In this document: positions 49,294 to 59,045 of the stretch, one piece after another | Layout of the letters: each line of letters starts with the position of its first letter | Position numbering within the stretch: position 1 is the first letter of the stretch | Assembly: GCF_902832885.1 (NCBI RefSeq) | Contig: NZ_CADFDK010000001.1 | Span: forward strand, 1,054,001 to 1,118,000 | From: Burkholderia seminalis DSM 23518 | GTDB taxonomy: Bacteria > Pseudomonadota > Gammaproteobacteria > Burkholderiales > Burkholderiaceae | Length of the DNA stretch: 64,000 nucleotides | Reading direction: 5' to 3' | The notes under the pieces: generated by a model | Databases searched by the model: none | What the model was told of the DNA's origin: nothing | Seen by the model: the letters and a program-made list of their open reading frames with translations, nothing else | Translations under genes and position numbers: made by a program

Positions 49294-49614
49294 TCAGCCA
49301 TGCGGAGCCAAGCCTCCGACTAAAAAGGCCAGCCTCGCCATCCCGACGCCCACGCACCAGCCCACCAGAAGAGGACCGATTTCACCCGTGTACTCGCGGT
49401 CGTACTTCCAAGCCGCGACGAACAGCAACGGCACTGGCACACCGATCACCCCGATCATCTTGGGCCAATCGGCATACGGAGCGAATACCTGAAGCGCGCT
49501 GCTCACAAGGACCCAGCACGGCAGTCCAAGCACGAATAGCAACCAGCCGAACCCGGCCAACGTCACGGGGTGTGCACGCCTCTTCGCTTCATTCGGTTGG
49601 TTCACGTTGAACAA
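49294..49614 (-). CDS. Small membrane protein of the second T6SS module
   Basis: 106 residues with three hydrophobic stretches (LAGFGWLLFVLGLPCWVLVS, MIGVIGVPVPLLFVAAW, LLVGWCVGVGMARLAFLVGG). Unknown family. Position between the Sel1 lipoprotein and the PAAR gene suggests accessory immunity or a delivery helper; neither is shown. Confidence 0.6.
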   Translation of the reverse strand: MFNVNQPNEAKRRAHPVTLAGFGWLLFVLGLPCWVLVSSALQVFAPYADWPKMIGVIGVPVPLLFVAAWKYDREYTGEIGPLLVGWCVGVGMARLAFLVGGLAPHG

Positions 49615-49672
49615 TCTTCCTGTCGATTACAAAAGAGGCCATCCGCTTGTAGTCTTCCAACGAGGCGCCGGG

Positions 49673-50980
49673 TCAAGACTGATCAAGATATGCAACGAGT
49701 TCCCACGCAACAGGGGCCATACGCTGACGTGTACCCAGCATGCTGTCGAGAACCGCTAACCGTCGAGGCTCATGCACGACGACGGACGGCAACGCGTCAC
49801 CCTTAAGAAACCTGCGTTTCGCATCACCGACCTGACCGGCATCCAGTTTCGCGCACCATACGCCATCTTCCGGACACTGCTGGCCGGTACGCGCGACGGT
49901 CCCCAAAGGCACACGCGTTGCGATGTTCGCAGACTGATCTTCTTGCGCAGTTTTCTCCGTCTGACTTGCCAAAGGCAAACCTGTCGCCGGATCGAGATGC
50001 TTTTCCTTCGCCATCTGATCAATGACTTCGTTTGACGGTTTTCGCGGCGGAACAGCGGCGTCCTGTTCCTTCTGCCATTGGAACGTGCCATCCCACGGCG
50101 GAAGCTTCGCAGGGGGAAGTGGTACGACTTTGTCGATGTCGGGAACCTTGGGGTTCCGTCCGTCATTGGCGCGGAGAAATTTCCCAATAAGCTCATATCG
50201 GCGACTACGTTCAGCGTCTGCATGAACGCCGAGATTGGTTAACGGGTCTTTTCCACCACTTACATCAAACGCTTCCTCAAGCAACAGAGCTGATTGACTA
50301 CTCCCTGCCGTGACACTTGTCTGAAATGCTCTCGCAGCCTCATCAAACCTTTTGTCGGTTTGAAAACTAACTCCGAGATAGTTCGCGGCCTCTGCGTGCC
50401 CCTGATCGGCTGCACACTGGAACATTTTGAGAGCGATGTCCGGCGCTGCGTCAGCAGGATCAAGCAAGTTGCCAACGTAGTACTGTGCATCCGCGTTACC
50501 CAGGTCCGCAGCTTTCCGGATATATCGCCGGGCCGCGTCATCGTCTTTTTGAACGCCGTACCCATTCAAAAGATAGTGTCCGATATCGTAGTAGCCGCTT
50601 GGCACGCCGGCCTTGATAAGCTGCTCGGCGAGATCAACGCTTTCTTTCTCGGGATCGGGAGAGGATGCCATTCCCGACGAGACCAAGATTTGCAGATTAT
50701 GATTAGCCTTATAGTGACCAAACGCAGCCGCTATGCGGTAGTACCGAGCGACATCGTTGAAATCCTTCGGCCCGTCCCTCTTCTCAAGGTATCGAGCGTA
50801 CTGGAACAGCTTATCCGCCTCAGAATCAAGTGGCGGCAGATGATCGGCTTCATGCGTGCACGTGAAGGCGAGATTTAAGCGTACTGCGCTAACGTCGGGC
50901 AACGGATTCATAGCACTTTCGTTCTTCGAACAGGCGGTCAACAGGCATAAAACGAACAGGGCGATAGGAACTCTACGCAT
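49673..50980 (-). CDS. Sel1-repeat lipoprotein, probable immunity to the phospholipase D effector
   Basis: 435 residues. Lipobox LLTACSKN (Cys ~17) places it in the periplasm. Sel1-like repeats cover ~60-215: DVARYYRIAAAFGHYKANHN, YDIGHYLLNGYGVQKDDDAA, YIRKAADLGNADAQYYVGNL and CAADQGHAEAANYLG. The C-terminal half (~230-435) is DUF6396-like, Pro-rich, with a terminal segment VVVHEPRRLAVLDSMLGTRQ. Sel1-repeat periplasmic lipoproteins are known immunity partners of Tle5/PldB phospholipases. The gene starts 2 bp after the phospholipase stop, supporting the pairing. Confidence 0.75.
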   Translation of the reverse strand: MRRVPIALFVLCLLTACSKNESAMNPLPDVSAVRLNLAFTCTHEADHLPPLDSEADKLFQYARYLEKRDGPKDFNDVARYYRIAAAFGHYKANHNLQILVSSGMASSPDPEKESVDLAEQLIKAGVPSGYYDIGHYLLNGYGVQKDDDAARRYIRKAADLGNADAQYYVGNLLDPADAAPDIALKMFQCAADQGHAEAANYLGVSFQTDKRFDEAARAFQTSVTAGSSQSALLLEEAFDVSGGKDPLTNLGVHADAERSRRYELIGKFLRANDGRNPKVPDIDKVVPLPPAKLPPWDGTFQWQKEQDAAVPPRKPSNEVIDQMAKEKHLDPATGLPLASQTEKTAQEDQSANIATRVPLGTVARTGQQCPEDGVWCAKLDAGQVGDAKRRFLKGDALPSVVVHEPRRLAVLDSMLGTRQRMAPVAWELVAYLDQS

Positions 50981-50982
50981 GA

Positions 50983-53001
50983 TTAGTCAAGCCTGCTTCG
51001 TGTGGTCGTGGCTGTTTGGAAGCTGATGATTGAAGCAGTCGGCGATTGCTTTTTTGAATTTTGAAGCTTCTGGTTGCTCGTAATAATCATTTTCCAAGTG
51101 TCGTAAGCGATGCCCATGTCATCACCTATCGCACGTGCTCTGTTTGTATCAGCGCTTCCACCCTGAGAGTTAGCGGAGGTGAACCTCGTGTGAATTGTCC
51201 ATAAGTGCTTGCGAAGCGCCTTGGTCACATCGCCGTGTTCGTGGCAAATATTCAACTCGCTGTCAACCTCCATACTTCGTGTGTTGATGTTCGCCGAACC
51301 GTGCGTCAAGAACACATCGTCGATAACCATGATCTTGCTGTGCACATAGGTGTCCATCCAGTTTCCCGCTGGAGAGTCTGGTGCGACGAGAGTGCAGATC
51401 AGAGTCTTAAGTCCCGGAATGTCGCCCGGAATGAGCTGCCCCTTATTATTATCCGCAATCTTGGCATTCACGTCGTTGAGTTGCTTCTGCAAATCCTTCT
51501 TGTGCGCTTCGTTCTTTTCCAAGGCTTTGGCAATCTCAGCCTTCGAACCTGTTCCATAGGTCTGAATCAACTGCGCCGTGCTGTCGGTACCATCAATGCT
51601 CGCCGCAAGATTGCGTCGCTGCTGCTGATACACGTCGTTCCGCTCCAACCTTGTCACGTTCGGCATCGTGTCCGCATGCCCCAGCGATTCCATCATCCGG
51701 TATGTCGATACCTGTCCGTGGTCCAATGCGTCATCGCTGGAATTCGTCACCACGAACAGATACAGCGGTCCATGCTTGCCAATATCTCGCCCGCCAGCCG
51801 TCTGTCTGTTGATCGCAGTCTTGATGTGATCGACCAGCGGCGGCCAGCGGAAATACTGATTCTCGATATAGATATAGCGGCACGCATTGTCCGTCGCCTG
51901 CTTGTACATCGCCCGGATATCGCGGCGACCTTCCTGCGATTGTGTGCGCAAGATTTGCGCCATGACCGGCGTACCCTTGTCTTTTCGCAACCGAAGTCTT
52001 GAGGCGAGTGCTCGGCGAGCCGGCAATAAATCGACATCCGTACTGCGCTTCCATGCATTGCAGAAGTTGACATTGAGATGTTCGAGGATCGGTCCCGTCA
52101 CGAGCGCCGACATATCCTGTCGCGGTGTCGCGCCGTTGCGCCCGAAGCGAGGATGCATCCGCGCAAACGAATGCTTATCATCGTCCCAGTATGCATCCAG
52201 TGTGTTATGGCCCATCACGAAGCCTACGGCATGTTCGGGCGCTTCGTAGTCCACGAGTACCATTTTCTGATGGTGCGAAGGTTCGGTGCCGAAGCCAAAC
52301 GTGACCGCTTCTTCGTTCAGGTTCTTGTCTTCGCGGAACCGCGATTCACGATAGATGATTTCCGCGCGGTCCCCCAATGAAAAATCTCGTGTTGCCACTT
52401 CGATGCACGGCAGCCCCTGCAAGGCTACAGTCTTTTTCGACGGCTCAGGAGGCGGCAGGCCAGCCGCATGCTTGGCGCGCAAATCGGCAGCTTGCTTGTT
52501 CGCCTGCTCTTCCCGGAACGGGGAAGGAGGCACTGCTCGTGCGGTCAAATACCAGGCACGATCGTACTCCCGCTCCGCATCGTTCTCGTTCTGCAAGACA
52601 CGGTTCCGCAACCAACTAAAACCAGGCGTCGAGTTTTCGGTGACCTGAGCAACATTGAGGGAGTCCGCCCAACACAGAAGTCGGACCCGAACGCCCTCCA
52701 GTCCTTTCTTGAGAAGCAGGTCGCCGATATTGAGCGACGCCCCTCCGTCCCCACGCTTGAAATACATCGACGGCTGGAAGCCCCAACAGATGATGTCAAC
52801 GCTGTACCGTGCCGCCATGATGGCATCATACACAGCACCAAACGCCTCCTGACCGTTTACGAGGGGTTGGTAGGAGCATGTGATCGGATGAAACTCGACG
52901 GGCTTTCCCTCGTCCGTCGTGTCCACAAACCAAGGTGAACACACCGATGCACTTGACGTCTGATTGAGTGCCATCGGCGTAGTGATCGTCTTGGCGGTCA
53001 T
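50983..53001 (-). CDS. Phospholipase D T6SS effector (Tle5/PldB type)
   Basis: 672 residues without a signal peptide. Two HKD motifs: HHQKMVLVD (~243-251) and HSKIMVIDDVFLTHGSANIN (~552-571). An N-terminal segment YDAIMAARYSVDIICWGFQP is typical of PLD repeats. A charged coiled region (~490-525; EIAKALEKNEAHKKDLQKQL) lies before the second motif. The enzyme would hydrolyse phosphatidylethanolamine or related lipids of target cells. The ATG overlaps the vgrG stop (ATGA), and the Sel1 lipoprotein follows, the classic vgrG-tle5-tli5 order. Confidence 0.88.
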   Translation of the reverse strand: MTAKTITTPMALNQTSSASVCSPWFVDTTDEGKPVEFHPITCSYQPLVNGQEAFGAVYDAIMAARYSVDIICWGFQPSMYFKRGDGGASLNIGDLLLKKGLEGVRVRLLCWADSLNVAQVTENSTPGFSWLRNRVLQNENDAEREYDRAWYLTARAVPPSPFREEQANKQAADLRAKHAAGLPPPEPSKKTVALQGLPCIEVATRDFSLGDRAEIIYRESRFREDKNLNEEAVTFGFGTEPSHHQKMVLVDYEAPEHAVGFVMGHNTLDAYWDDDKHSFARMHPRFGRNGATPRQDMSALVTGPILEHLNVNFCNAWKRSTDVDLLPARRALASRLRLRKDKGTPVMAQILRTQSQEGRRDIRAMYKQATDNACRYIYIENQYFRWPPLVDHIKTAINRQTAGGRDIGKHGPLYLFVVTNSSDDALDHGQVSTYRMMESLGHADTMPNVTRLERNDVYQQQRRNLAASIDGTDSTAQLIQTYGTGSKAEIAKALEKNEAHKKDLQKQLNDVNAKIADNNKGQLIPGDIPGLKTLICTLVAPDSPAGNWMDTYVHSKIMVIDDVFLTHGSANINTRSMEVDSELNICHEHGDVTKALRKHLWTIHTRFTSANSQGGSADTNRARAIGDDMGIAYDTWKMIITSNQKLQNSKKQSPTASIISFQTATTTRSRLD

Positions 53002-55952
53002 GCTTCGTCTCCGGTTGACGGGTTCAGCAGTTCGCTGTAGCGCGCTCGGTGCAATGCCCGATCGCCAGGTGGAGTGATGTCCGCCGCACTACTACTTTCG
53101 TGAAACTGGAAGCCTTGATTCGCGAGAGCACCGTTAGCAGCGTCGTGATAATCGCCGGGCACGGGAATTTCATGCTTAACGCCGTTTGCCAATTCAAGTG
53201 TGTACTTCTGCGTCGCCACATGATGGTCGATAGGCAACTGCCCAGTCTCGTCGAACACGCCCTGTTTAACCAGCGCGCCGTCTGCATAGAGTTTATATGG
53301 CATGCCAATCGGGGCAGAATTTTTCGCCGAGGGAGACGCAAACATGTTCAACGACAGCTTCTGGACTGGCGAATCCTTGAACGCCGGGTTCGTTATATCG
53401 ACCCGTGCGGGGCCAGCAAACGAATAGCTTGCGGCCTTGAAGTCGATCTTGCCCGGTGAGTGGATATTGATGCTGCCGTCCTGACTGATCTGGATGATCG
53501 CGCCACCGCACAGAATCCGGATTTCCTTGCCGGAAGCGACTTCGATAACATCCGTTACGGACCGGATGTGCAATGCAAGTTGGGCTGCCAAATCGATGAC
53601 GCCGGCATGCGCCTGAATATCGATGTCGCCTTTGCCGGCGATTGCCTTCATCCCGCCGTTCTGCGCAAAGATGCTGATCAAGTTGAGCGCCGCGACGATC
53701 AACGACTGTCCGGACGCGACGGTCGTGGTCTGACCGCTCACGAGGTTGATGAGCTGGTCCGCCGCGAGATGCACCGACTGCTGCGTCGACGCGGCAATTC
53801 CGGCCGGGCTGTCCAGCAGCATCACGGGCTCCTTGAAGGCGTTCGCGGTGCCCGTGCCGCCACCTGCCGTGCGACCGCCCTTGGCCTCGGGCGTCTGCGG
53901 CAATTCGAGTGCGTCCGTGAAATGCTTCAACGCATCGTGACCGGTCTTGAGGTCCGCCGCCTGATGCCCCTTGCTGGCTTCCGACAACGAATCGACCACA
54001 TTCCCCGCACGGGACAGTTGCTGGCGTGCTTCTCGCACGTCCAGTTGTTCGGCGTCCGGGGACTTGTGCTGCGTGCTGATCGCCATCCCCTGATTCGCGC
54101 GCATGGCACCGAATGCGTCGGTATGAAGTTTGTAGCCAATCCCGCGATACCCGCCTCGCGTGTTGCCCGTCTGATCGATCAAGTACCCTTGATGAAATAG
54201 ATGGTAGGTTCCCCCGGTATAGCTCGTCAGGCGCTGCCCGCCCTGATGCGTGGAATCGTCGTGGATCAGGGCGTTGTAGGCACCGGTATTGCCGAAGCCG
54301 CGCGACTGCTGCCCAGATTTCAGTACGTCCGAATGCCACGGCTGCTGAGTGGTCCCCCCAGGCAATCTACCCATCACGAAGGGGCGATCACAATCCCCTT
54401 GCCAGTAACCGACCGCGACCCATTCTCCCTTGCGCGGCACGTGAACTGCGCCATAGCCGTCGCCCGTATCGCCCTGCATGACCCGCAACCAAGGCGATGT
54501 GTTGTAGTCGTCCGGCTTGCTCTGCCGGTCCCACGCGAACCGGCCACGTATCTCGTTATTCTTGTTCGTCCACGCCTCCTCGCCGTCGGGTGCGCCGACC
54601 AGCAGGTGCTCAACTTGCATTGCCGGCTTCTTATGCTCGAGCGGACTGCGGTACACAACATCCGTGCGCTGCGCTTCCATCTTCATCAAGAAAAAGCCCA
54701 CCGAACCATCGTTGGCACGAGGCCGGGATACCGACGCCTGCTCATATTCCGCCTGAACGCGGTCGAACTCCGGTTGCAGGCTGAATGGAAACGCTTCCGA
54801 CTGCCGGGCGAACGGCACGTTGTTTAGGATGAACCAATGTATATCGACCGCCAGAAATTCTCGGCCCTTCGAATCGGGAGTATCGTGACGAGGATGGTCA
54901 TTCAGAACGAACCGCGAACCTGCATCGAGCCAGCGCACCCCACCGACGCCGATAAAACGACGGGCCATCGCATCCCATGCCTGCGTCCGAATCTGTGCGC
55001 GGCGAGCGCCGCTGTCGGAGTCGATATAGCCCAACGTCGTCGGTTCGTACACTGTCGCCGGGACGCCGGGAATACTGAGGGTTTCCTTGTCGCGGTAATG
55101 CTGGACCGTATATGTCGTCGATTCCATCGAGCTCCCGGCCGCGAAGCTCGAACCCGGTCGATCCTGATCGAAAGAGGTGGACCTGAACTCCATAGGCTGC
55201 GCAGTCTGCTGCATCACCCACTGCGTCAAGCCGCCGATCTCATCGCCCGTATTGCTTCGGGAATACGTGACATCGTGAGCCTCCGGAAGTGCCGAGATGC
55301 TGTCCACGATCACGAGCGTTGTTTTTGGCGGTTCGCTGTCCTTAACCGGCGCATGTTCCCAATAGAAGTACCAGCCTTCATCTTCCAAAAGCCGATGGAC
55401 CAAGTTCAGGTCCGATTCGCTTTGCCGCGTATACGTGCGCGTACTTGGCTGACTACCGAGATTGAATCGATAGCGCCCGCGCAGTTGAGGATATTTGTCG
55501 AAGACAGTGCTAATGCTCTGGACCGCATCGGAATCCAGCCAGTAGTAATCGTCGCGACCCTCACCTAAGAAGAACAAGGCGGACGCGAACTCGATCTGGT
55601 AAAGCGAAAGCGCGCCATCGGCTCCCAATCGCCTGATCTGATAGACAAAGCCGTGGATCGGCCGATACTCCGCGTCGGAATTGGGGGCCGTCGGCTGCTG
55701 GATGAACAACGACACCTGCTGATGCATTAGTGCGAGCAATTCAATGTCGTCACGCGTGGAAACTGCATCCACGGTCCAGCGGTAGTCACGACCGATCTTC
55801 GACCAGCCTTTCGCGCGAACGGGCGTAAGCGCGTTATCGCCCAGCGGGGTGCGCAGCGTCAGCAAACGGCCGTGCTGCATGAGGCCCCGGTTGAGCGCTT
55901 CGTAAATGTCGCTGTATCTCAAACTCCCCGAATCTGTCGGCTCGAGTGCCAT
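52998..55952 (-). CDS. VgrG spike protein with C-terminal TTR-like domain
   Basis: 984 residues from MALEPTDSGSLRYSDIYE (AGGA upstream; a longer start 17 codons earlier has no such site). gp27-like domain ~1-470 (LLTLRTPLGDNALTPVRAKG), gp5/OB region ~480-570 (GRFAWDRQSKPDDYNTSPWL, VGYWQGDCDRPFVMGRLPGG), and the DUF2345-like beta-helix to ~870. The C-terminal ~115 residues (SAPIGMPYKLYADGALVKQG, TQKYTLELANG) resemble the transthyretin-like adaptor that recruits Tle effectors. The phospholipase gene follows with a 4-bp overlap, so the pair is a loading unit. No catalytic extension is present. Confidence 0.88.
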   Translation of the reverse strand: MALEPTDSGSLRYSDIYEALNRGLMQHGRLLTLRTPLGDNALTPVRAKGWSKIGRDYRWTVDAVSTRDDIELLALMHQQVSLFIQQPTAPNSDAEYRPIHGFVYQIRRLGADGALSLYQIEFASALFFLGEGRDDYYWLDSDAVQSISTVFDKYPQLRGRYRFNLGSQPSTRTYTRQSESDLNLVHRLLEDEGWYFYWEHAPVKDSEPPKTTLVIVDSISALPEAHDVTYSRSNTGDEIGGLTQWVMQQTAQPMEFRSTSFDQDRPGSSFAAGSSMESTTYTVQHYRDKETLSIPGVPATVYEPTTLGYIDSDSGARRAQIRTQAWDAMARRFIGVGGVRWLDAGSRFVLNDHPRHDTPDSKGREFLAVDIHWFILNNVPFARQSEAFPFSLQPEFDRVQAEYEQASVSRPRANDGSVGFFLMKMEAQRTDVVYRSPLEHKKPAMQVEHLLVGAPDGEEAWTNKNNEIRGRFAWDRQSKPDDYNTSPWLRVMQGDTGDGYGAVHVPRKGEWVAVGYWQGDCDRPFVMGRLPGGTTQQPWHSDVLKSGQQSRGFGNTGAYNALIHDDSTHQGGQRLTSYTGGTYHLFHQGYLIDQTGNTRGGYRGIGYKLHTDAFGAMRANQGMAISTQHKSPDAEQLDVREARQQLSRAGNVVDSLSEASKGHQAADLKTGHDALKHFTDALELPQTPEAKGGRTAGGGTGTANAFKEPVMLLDSPAGIAASTQQSVHLAADQLINLVSGQTTTVASGQSLIVAALNLISIFAQNGGMKAIAGKGDIDIQAHAGVIDLAAQLALHIRSVTDVIEVASGKEIRILCGGAIIQISQDGSINIHSPGKIDFKAASYSFAGPARVDITNPAFKDSPVQKLSLNMFASPSAKNSAPIGMPYKLYADGALVKQGVFDETGQLPIDHHVATQKYTLELANGVKHEIPVPGDYHDAANGALANQGFQFHESSSAADITPPGDRALHRARYSELLNPSTGDEA

Positions 55953-56072
55953 CTGTTCTTGTCCTTGTCTCTCAGGTTCGACCGTCGCAAAGATGGAAGG
56001 CAAGGACGGTCTGCGGTCGCGAATACTGCCGCTCGCGCGATTTTATCTGGAGTAAGGCAGATTCGTGACACG

Positions 56073-56096
56073 GACGGAAGACTCTCCGTCGTATTT
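56073..56096 (+). terminator. Possible terminator-like hairpin
   Basis: GACGGA-N6-TCCGTC followed by GTATTTTTG on the plus strand. No plus-strand gene ends just before it, so it may be a remnant or a leader structure. Confidence 0.35.
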
Positions 56097-56101
56097 TTGA
56101 C

Positions 56102-56131
56102 AATTATTTGCGGATATCTCCGCAAGTAATT
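56102..56131. promoter_or_regulatory. Inverted repeat upstream of the vgrG module
   Basis: AATTA-n-TTGCGG-N6-CCGCAA-n-TAATT: two nested arms, 11 of 12 positions per side paired, centred ~165 bp upstream of the vgrG ATG. It is AT-flanked and long for chance. An operator for the T6SS module or an element end is possible. Confidence 0.4.
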
Positions 56132-56707
56132 CGCCAAACAACCCGGCGATCGCACAATTTCTTTCGTTTTGCTTTCGCCTCGGGCGTGAGACCTCTAACT
56201 TTCTACGCGAGGGTACGTAGTAGCCCAGTAACCAAAGTTCCGGCGATCAGGTCGAGAAGGGTGCGAGTGGTGCGACGACTCGTGTTCAGCCACGATCGGA
56301 GAAAGCAAGTCATTGGTCACGGATTCGCCGAGCCGTGCCTGAGCTGGGCGTCGGCAATGACATAGGGCGGGAATTCAGCAATTGCTCGCCGCAAACGACG
56401 CAATCGAAAAGCACCACATCAGCGATCTCGAGCAAATCCAGGCCGGTTCGTAGCGTTACGGGTCGGAACACAAAATCGCAGAAAGAATAAATTCAATACA
56501 AAATCAATGACTTACAAAATTTATCGATCGCCACCGACGGTTGAACACCGTAGCCCCTTTTCCGTTTCTGAGCCCTGCCCCGCCCGCACGGATTCCCGGC
56601 TCACGCACTTCCGTTCATTGTAGGGATTCATTGGGGCACCGACGCGACAACGCTCCGGCCCTGCCCGCACCCGCGCGCGACACTTCCGGGAACACGCGAT
56701 AATGCGT

Positions 56708-57163
56708 ATGAACAACCCGCATCCGCGCATGAAAAACAACATCGTCAAAACCGCCCTCTGCGCGTCGCTGCTCGTGCTCGCGACCGCCGGCCCCGCGTCG
56801 GCGAAAGCGCTCGACGACGCGCTCGACTGCCATTCGACCGGCCACAAGTTCGTCGCGCCGCTGCTCGCCGCCGGCGACATCCAGTCGGAGCCGATGCACG
56901 TCGAATCGAATTCCGTGAACGCATTCCGCACGAACCGCTCGCTGACGGCGTACGGCTTCGGCGTCTATGTCGTGCTGGGCTATCAAGCGAACGACCCGAT
57001 CTTCCGTCCGGGCGACGGCACGCCGATCGGCGACTGGGCCTACGGCGTCGTGGTACGCGGCACGAAGAGTGCGGTGGAGGAAGCCGTGCGCAAGGCCGGC
57101 AGCGACGCGACCGTCAAGCAGGCGTTCCCGTTTCTGACCGCGATCGTCTGCTCGTCGGATTGA
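56708..57163 (+). CDS. Exported hypothetical protein
   Basis: About 151 residues; ATGs at 56702, 56708 and 56729 are all possible and the last gives the tidiest signal peptide (MKNNIVKTALCASLLVLATA, cleavage after ASA). The mature part has two Cys (LDCHSTGHK and IVCSSD) that may form a disulfide, and YGFGVYVVLGYQANDPIFRP. No family recognised. It is the first plus-strand gene after the accessory block and has chromosome-like composition. Confidence 0.65.
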   Translation: MNNPHPRMKNNIVKTALCASLLVLATAGPASAKALDDALDCHSTGHKFVAPLLAAGDIQSEPMHVESNSVNAFRTNRSLTAYGFGVYVVLGYQANDPIFRPGDGTPIGDWAYGVVVRGTKSAVEEAVRKAGSDATVKQAFPFLTAIVCSSD

Positions 57164-57251
57164 GCGAGCCGTCAGGACGGTCGTGCGGCACGCCTCGGGC
57201 CACCGCAGCCACGCTCCCGCCCCAACGGCTTCCAGGCCACGCTTGCGGCCA

Positions 57252-58766
57252 TTACGCGCCGGTGTACACCACGCGATACGGGATCCCGACCTTCTCCCAC
57301 TCGGCAGCCTCCTGGCTGAGGCTGTAGTCGGTCAACGGATTCTGCTCGACCCACGCGCTCGGCAGGCGCACTTCGTACCCGCCCTTCTTCATCTGCGAAA
57401 CGGAGATGTCGGGCAGCCCCGCATCGGTCCGGCGCCGGCACAGCAGCGCCGCGAGCCGCAGGCAGAACAGCAGCGGCCACTCGACGTCGCGCGCCTGCGA
57501 CAGCTTGCCGAGCTTGCCCGCATGACCGAGCACGAGCGCGGCCAGCCGCGCCTGGTCGGTGCGCGAGAAACCCGGCATGTCCGCATTGCTCGCGATATAG
57601 GCCGAATGCTTGTGATACGCGCTGTGCGAGATCGACAGGCCGATCTCGTGCAACGCGGCCGCCCAGCCGAGGAACATCCGCCCTTCCTCGCGCGCCTCTT
57701 CGTCGTCTTCCTCGAGTTCGTCGTAGAAACGCACCGCAAGCGCACCGATCCGCTCGGCCTGAGCACGATCGACGCCGTAGCGGCGCGTGAAGCCCTCGAC
57801 GGTCACCGCGCGCATGTCCTCGTGCTGCGTCCGGCCGAGCAGGTCGTACAGCACGCCGAGGCGCAGCGCGCCGTCGGTCGTATCGACGTAATCGACGCCG
57901 AGCTCCTCGAACACCGCGAGCATGATCGCGAGGCCGCCGGCGAGCACCGGCACGCGGTCGGGCTTCAGCGCGATCAGCTTGAGCCGGTTGACGTTCTCCG
58001 ACTTGATCAGCGCGCGCTTCAGCCGCTCCAGGCCACCGCGCGAAATGCCGTGCGTGATGCCCGGATCGTTGAATCCGTTCGCCTCGACGAGTTCCGCGAG
58101 CGCACGCGCCGTGCCGGACGACCCGATCGCCTGGTCCCAGCCGGCCTTCTTGTACTCGCTCGAAATGATCTGGATCTCGCGCTTGGCCGCGAGTTCGGCC
58201 TGCCGCATCGTGTATTCGTCGACGTTGCCGGCCGGAAAGAAGCTGCGGCTGTGGCTCACGCAGCCGATATACAGGCTCTCCATCACGATCGGCGTGTAGT
58301 GCGAGCCGATGATGAATTCGGTCGAGCCGCCGCCGATGTCGACGACGAGCCGCTTGCCGGCACTCGCCGGCACCGAGTGCGCGGCGCCCGCATAGATCAG
58401 CCGCGCTTCTTCGCGGCCCGCGATCACTTCGATCGGGAAACCGAGCGCCGCTTCGGCCTCGCCGAGAAATTCGGCGGCGTTCTTCGCGACGCGCAGCGTG
58501 TTGGTCGCCACCGCGCGCACATGGTCGGGATGAAAATCGCGCAGGCGCTCGCCGAACCGCTTGAGCGCCTCCCAGCCACGCTCCTGCGACGCGCGATCGA
58601 GCATCTTGTCGCTCGACAGGCCCGCGGCCAGCCGAACCGGCTCGCGCAACGCGTCGACGGGATAGATCTGGCTGCCCGCCGGCGTTTCCTCGACGCGCCC
58701 GACGATCAGCCGGAAGCTGTTCGAGCCGAGATCCACGGCAGCCAGCAAGTGGGGGGTTGTAACCAT
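57252..58766 (-). CDS. ppx: Exopolyphosphatase (Ppx/GppA family)
   Basis: 504 residues. AAVDLGSNSFRLIVGRV (~9-25) and VVDIGGGSTEFIIG (~140-153) are the two phosphate-binding loops of the ASKHA fold. ATNTLRVAKNAAEFL carries the conserved Arg. The C-terminal HD-like helical domain (~310-500) has LHEIGLSISHSAYHKHSAYI. It removes terminal phosphate from polyphosphate (or hydrolyses pppGpp). It is divergent from ppk, with ~280 bp between the start codons. Confidence 0.93.
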   Translation of the reverse strand: MVTTPHLLAAVDLGSNSFRLIVGRVEETPAGSQIYPVDALREPVRLAAGLSSDKMLDRASQERGWEALKRFGERLRDFHPDHVRAVATNTLRVAKNAAEFLGEAEAALGFPIEVIAGREEARLIYAGAAHSVPASAGKRLVVDIGGGSTEFIIGSHYTPIVMESLYIGCVSHSRSFFPAGNVDEYTMRQAELAAKREIQIISSEYKKAGWDQAIGSSGTARALAELVEANGFNDPGITHGISRGGLERLKRALIKSENVNRLKLIALKPDRVPVLAGGLAIMLAVFEELGVDYVDTTDGALRLGVLYDLLGRTQHEDMRAVTVEGFTRRYGVDRAQAERIGALAVRFYDELEEDDEEAREEGRMFLGWAAALHEIGLSISHSAYHKHSAYIASNADMPGFSRTDQARLAALVLGHAGKLGKLSQARDVEWPLLFCLRLAALLCRRRTDAGLPDISVSQMKKGGYEVRLPSAWVEQNPLTDYSLSQEAAEWEKVGIPYRVVYTGA

Positions 58767-58964
58767 CAGAAGGGGGCTCCGTGCGCGGTCGCCCGCGGCA
58801 GCCGGACCGGCAACCCAGGGCGATCAATCAAAGGCGACATTTTAAGCGTGGAACGCTTGCCGTTACCACGCTTCACGGGTATGCACACTGCTCGATTCCA
58901 TATAGCCGAAACATTTATGCGACGAAATGGTTAAGGCGTAGAATTTCCCGATATAAATACATGA

Positions 58965-58982
58965 TTGTCATCAGCACGTCAT
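58965..58982 (+). promoter_or_regulatory. Putative Pho box upstream of ppk
   Basis: TTGTCAT-cagc-ACGTCAT has the 7-4-7 direct-repeat layout of PhoB sites (consensus CTGTCAT twice), with 6 and 5 of 7 matches. It lies 63 bp before the ppk ATG, oriented toward ppk, and PhoB itself is encoded 4 kb away. No good -10 is visible at the expected distance. Confidence 0.5.
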
Positions 58983-59045
58983 CGTACCGTGAGAGTTTCC
59001 GAGCGTCCTTTCGAATCATCGCCTGAACTGCCCCCTACTCTGCCG

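Larger units (their letters stand above)
55953..56701. other. 0.75-kb low-GC intergenic region upstream of vgrG
   Basis: It is upstream of the minus-strand vgrG module and of the plus-strand exported protein. Open frames are short and unconvincing. It contains a hairpin (56073-56090) and a 30-bp inverted repeat (56102-56131), described separately, and otherwise AT-richer sequence. It is the right edge of the second accessory block. Confidence 0.45.

Noticed and set aside
56108-56365. 85-codon plus-strand frame
   Set aside because: No ribosome site, Arg-rich and overlapping the inverted repeat; no family resemblance.
55953-56701. Copy of the tRNA-Pro 3' end at the far edge of module 2
   Set aside because: Only short chance matches such as GGTTCGTAG were seen.
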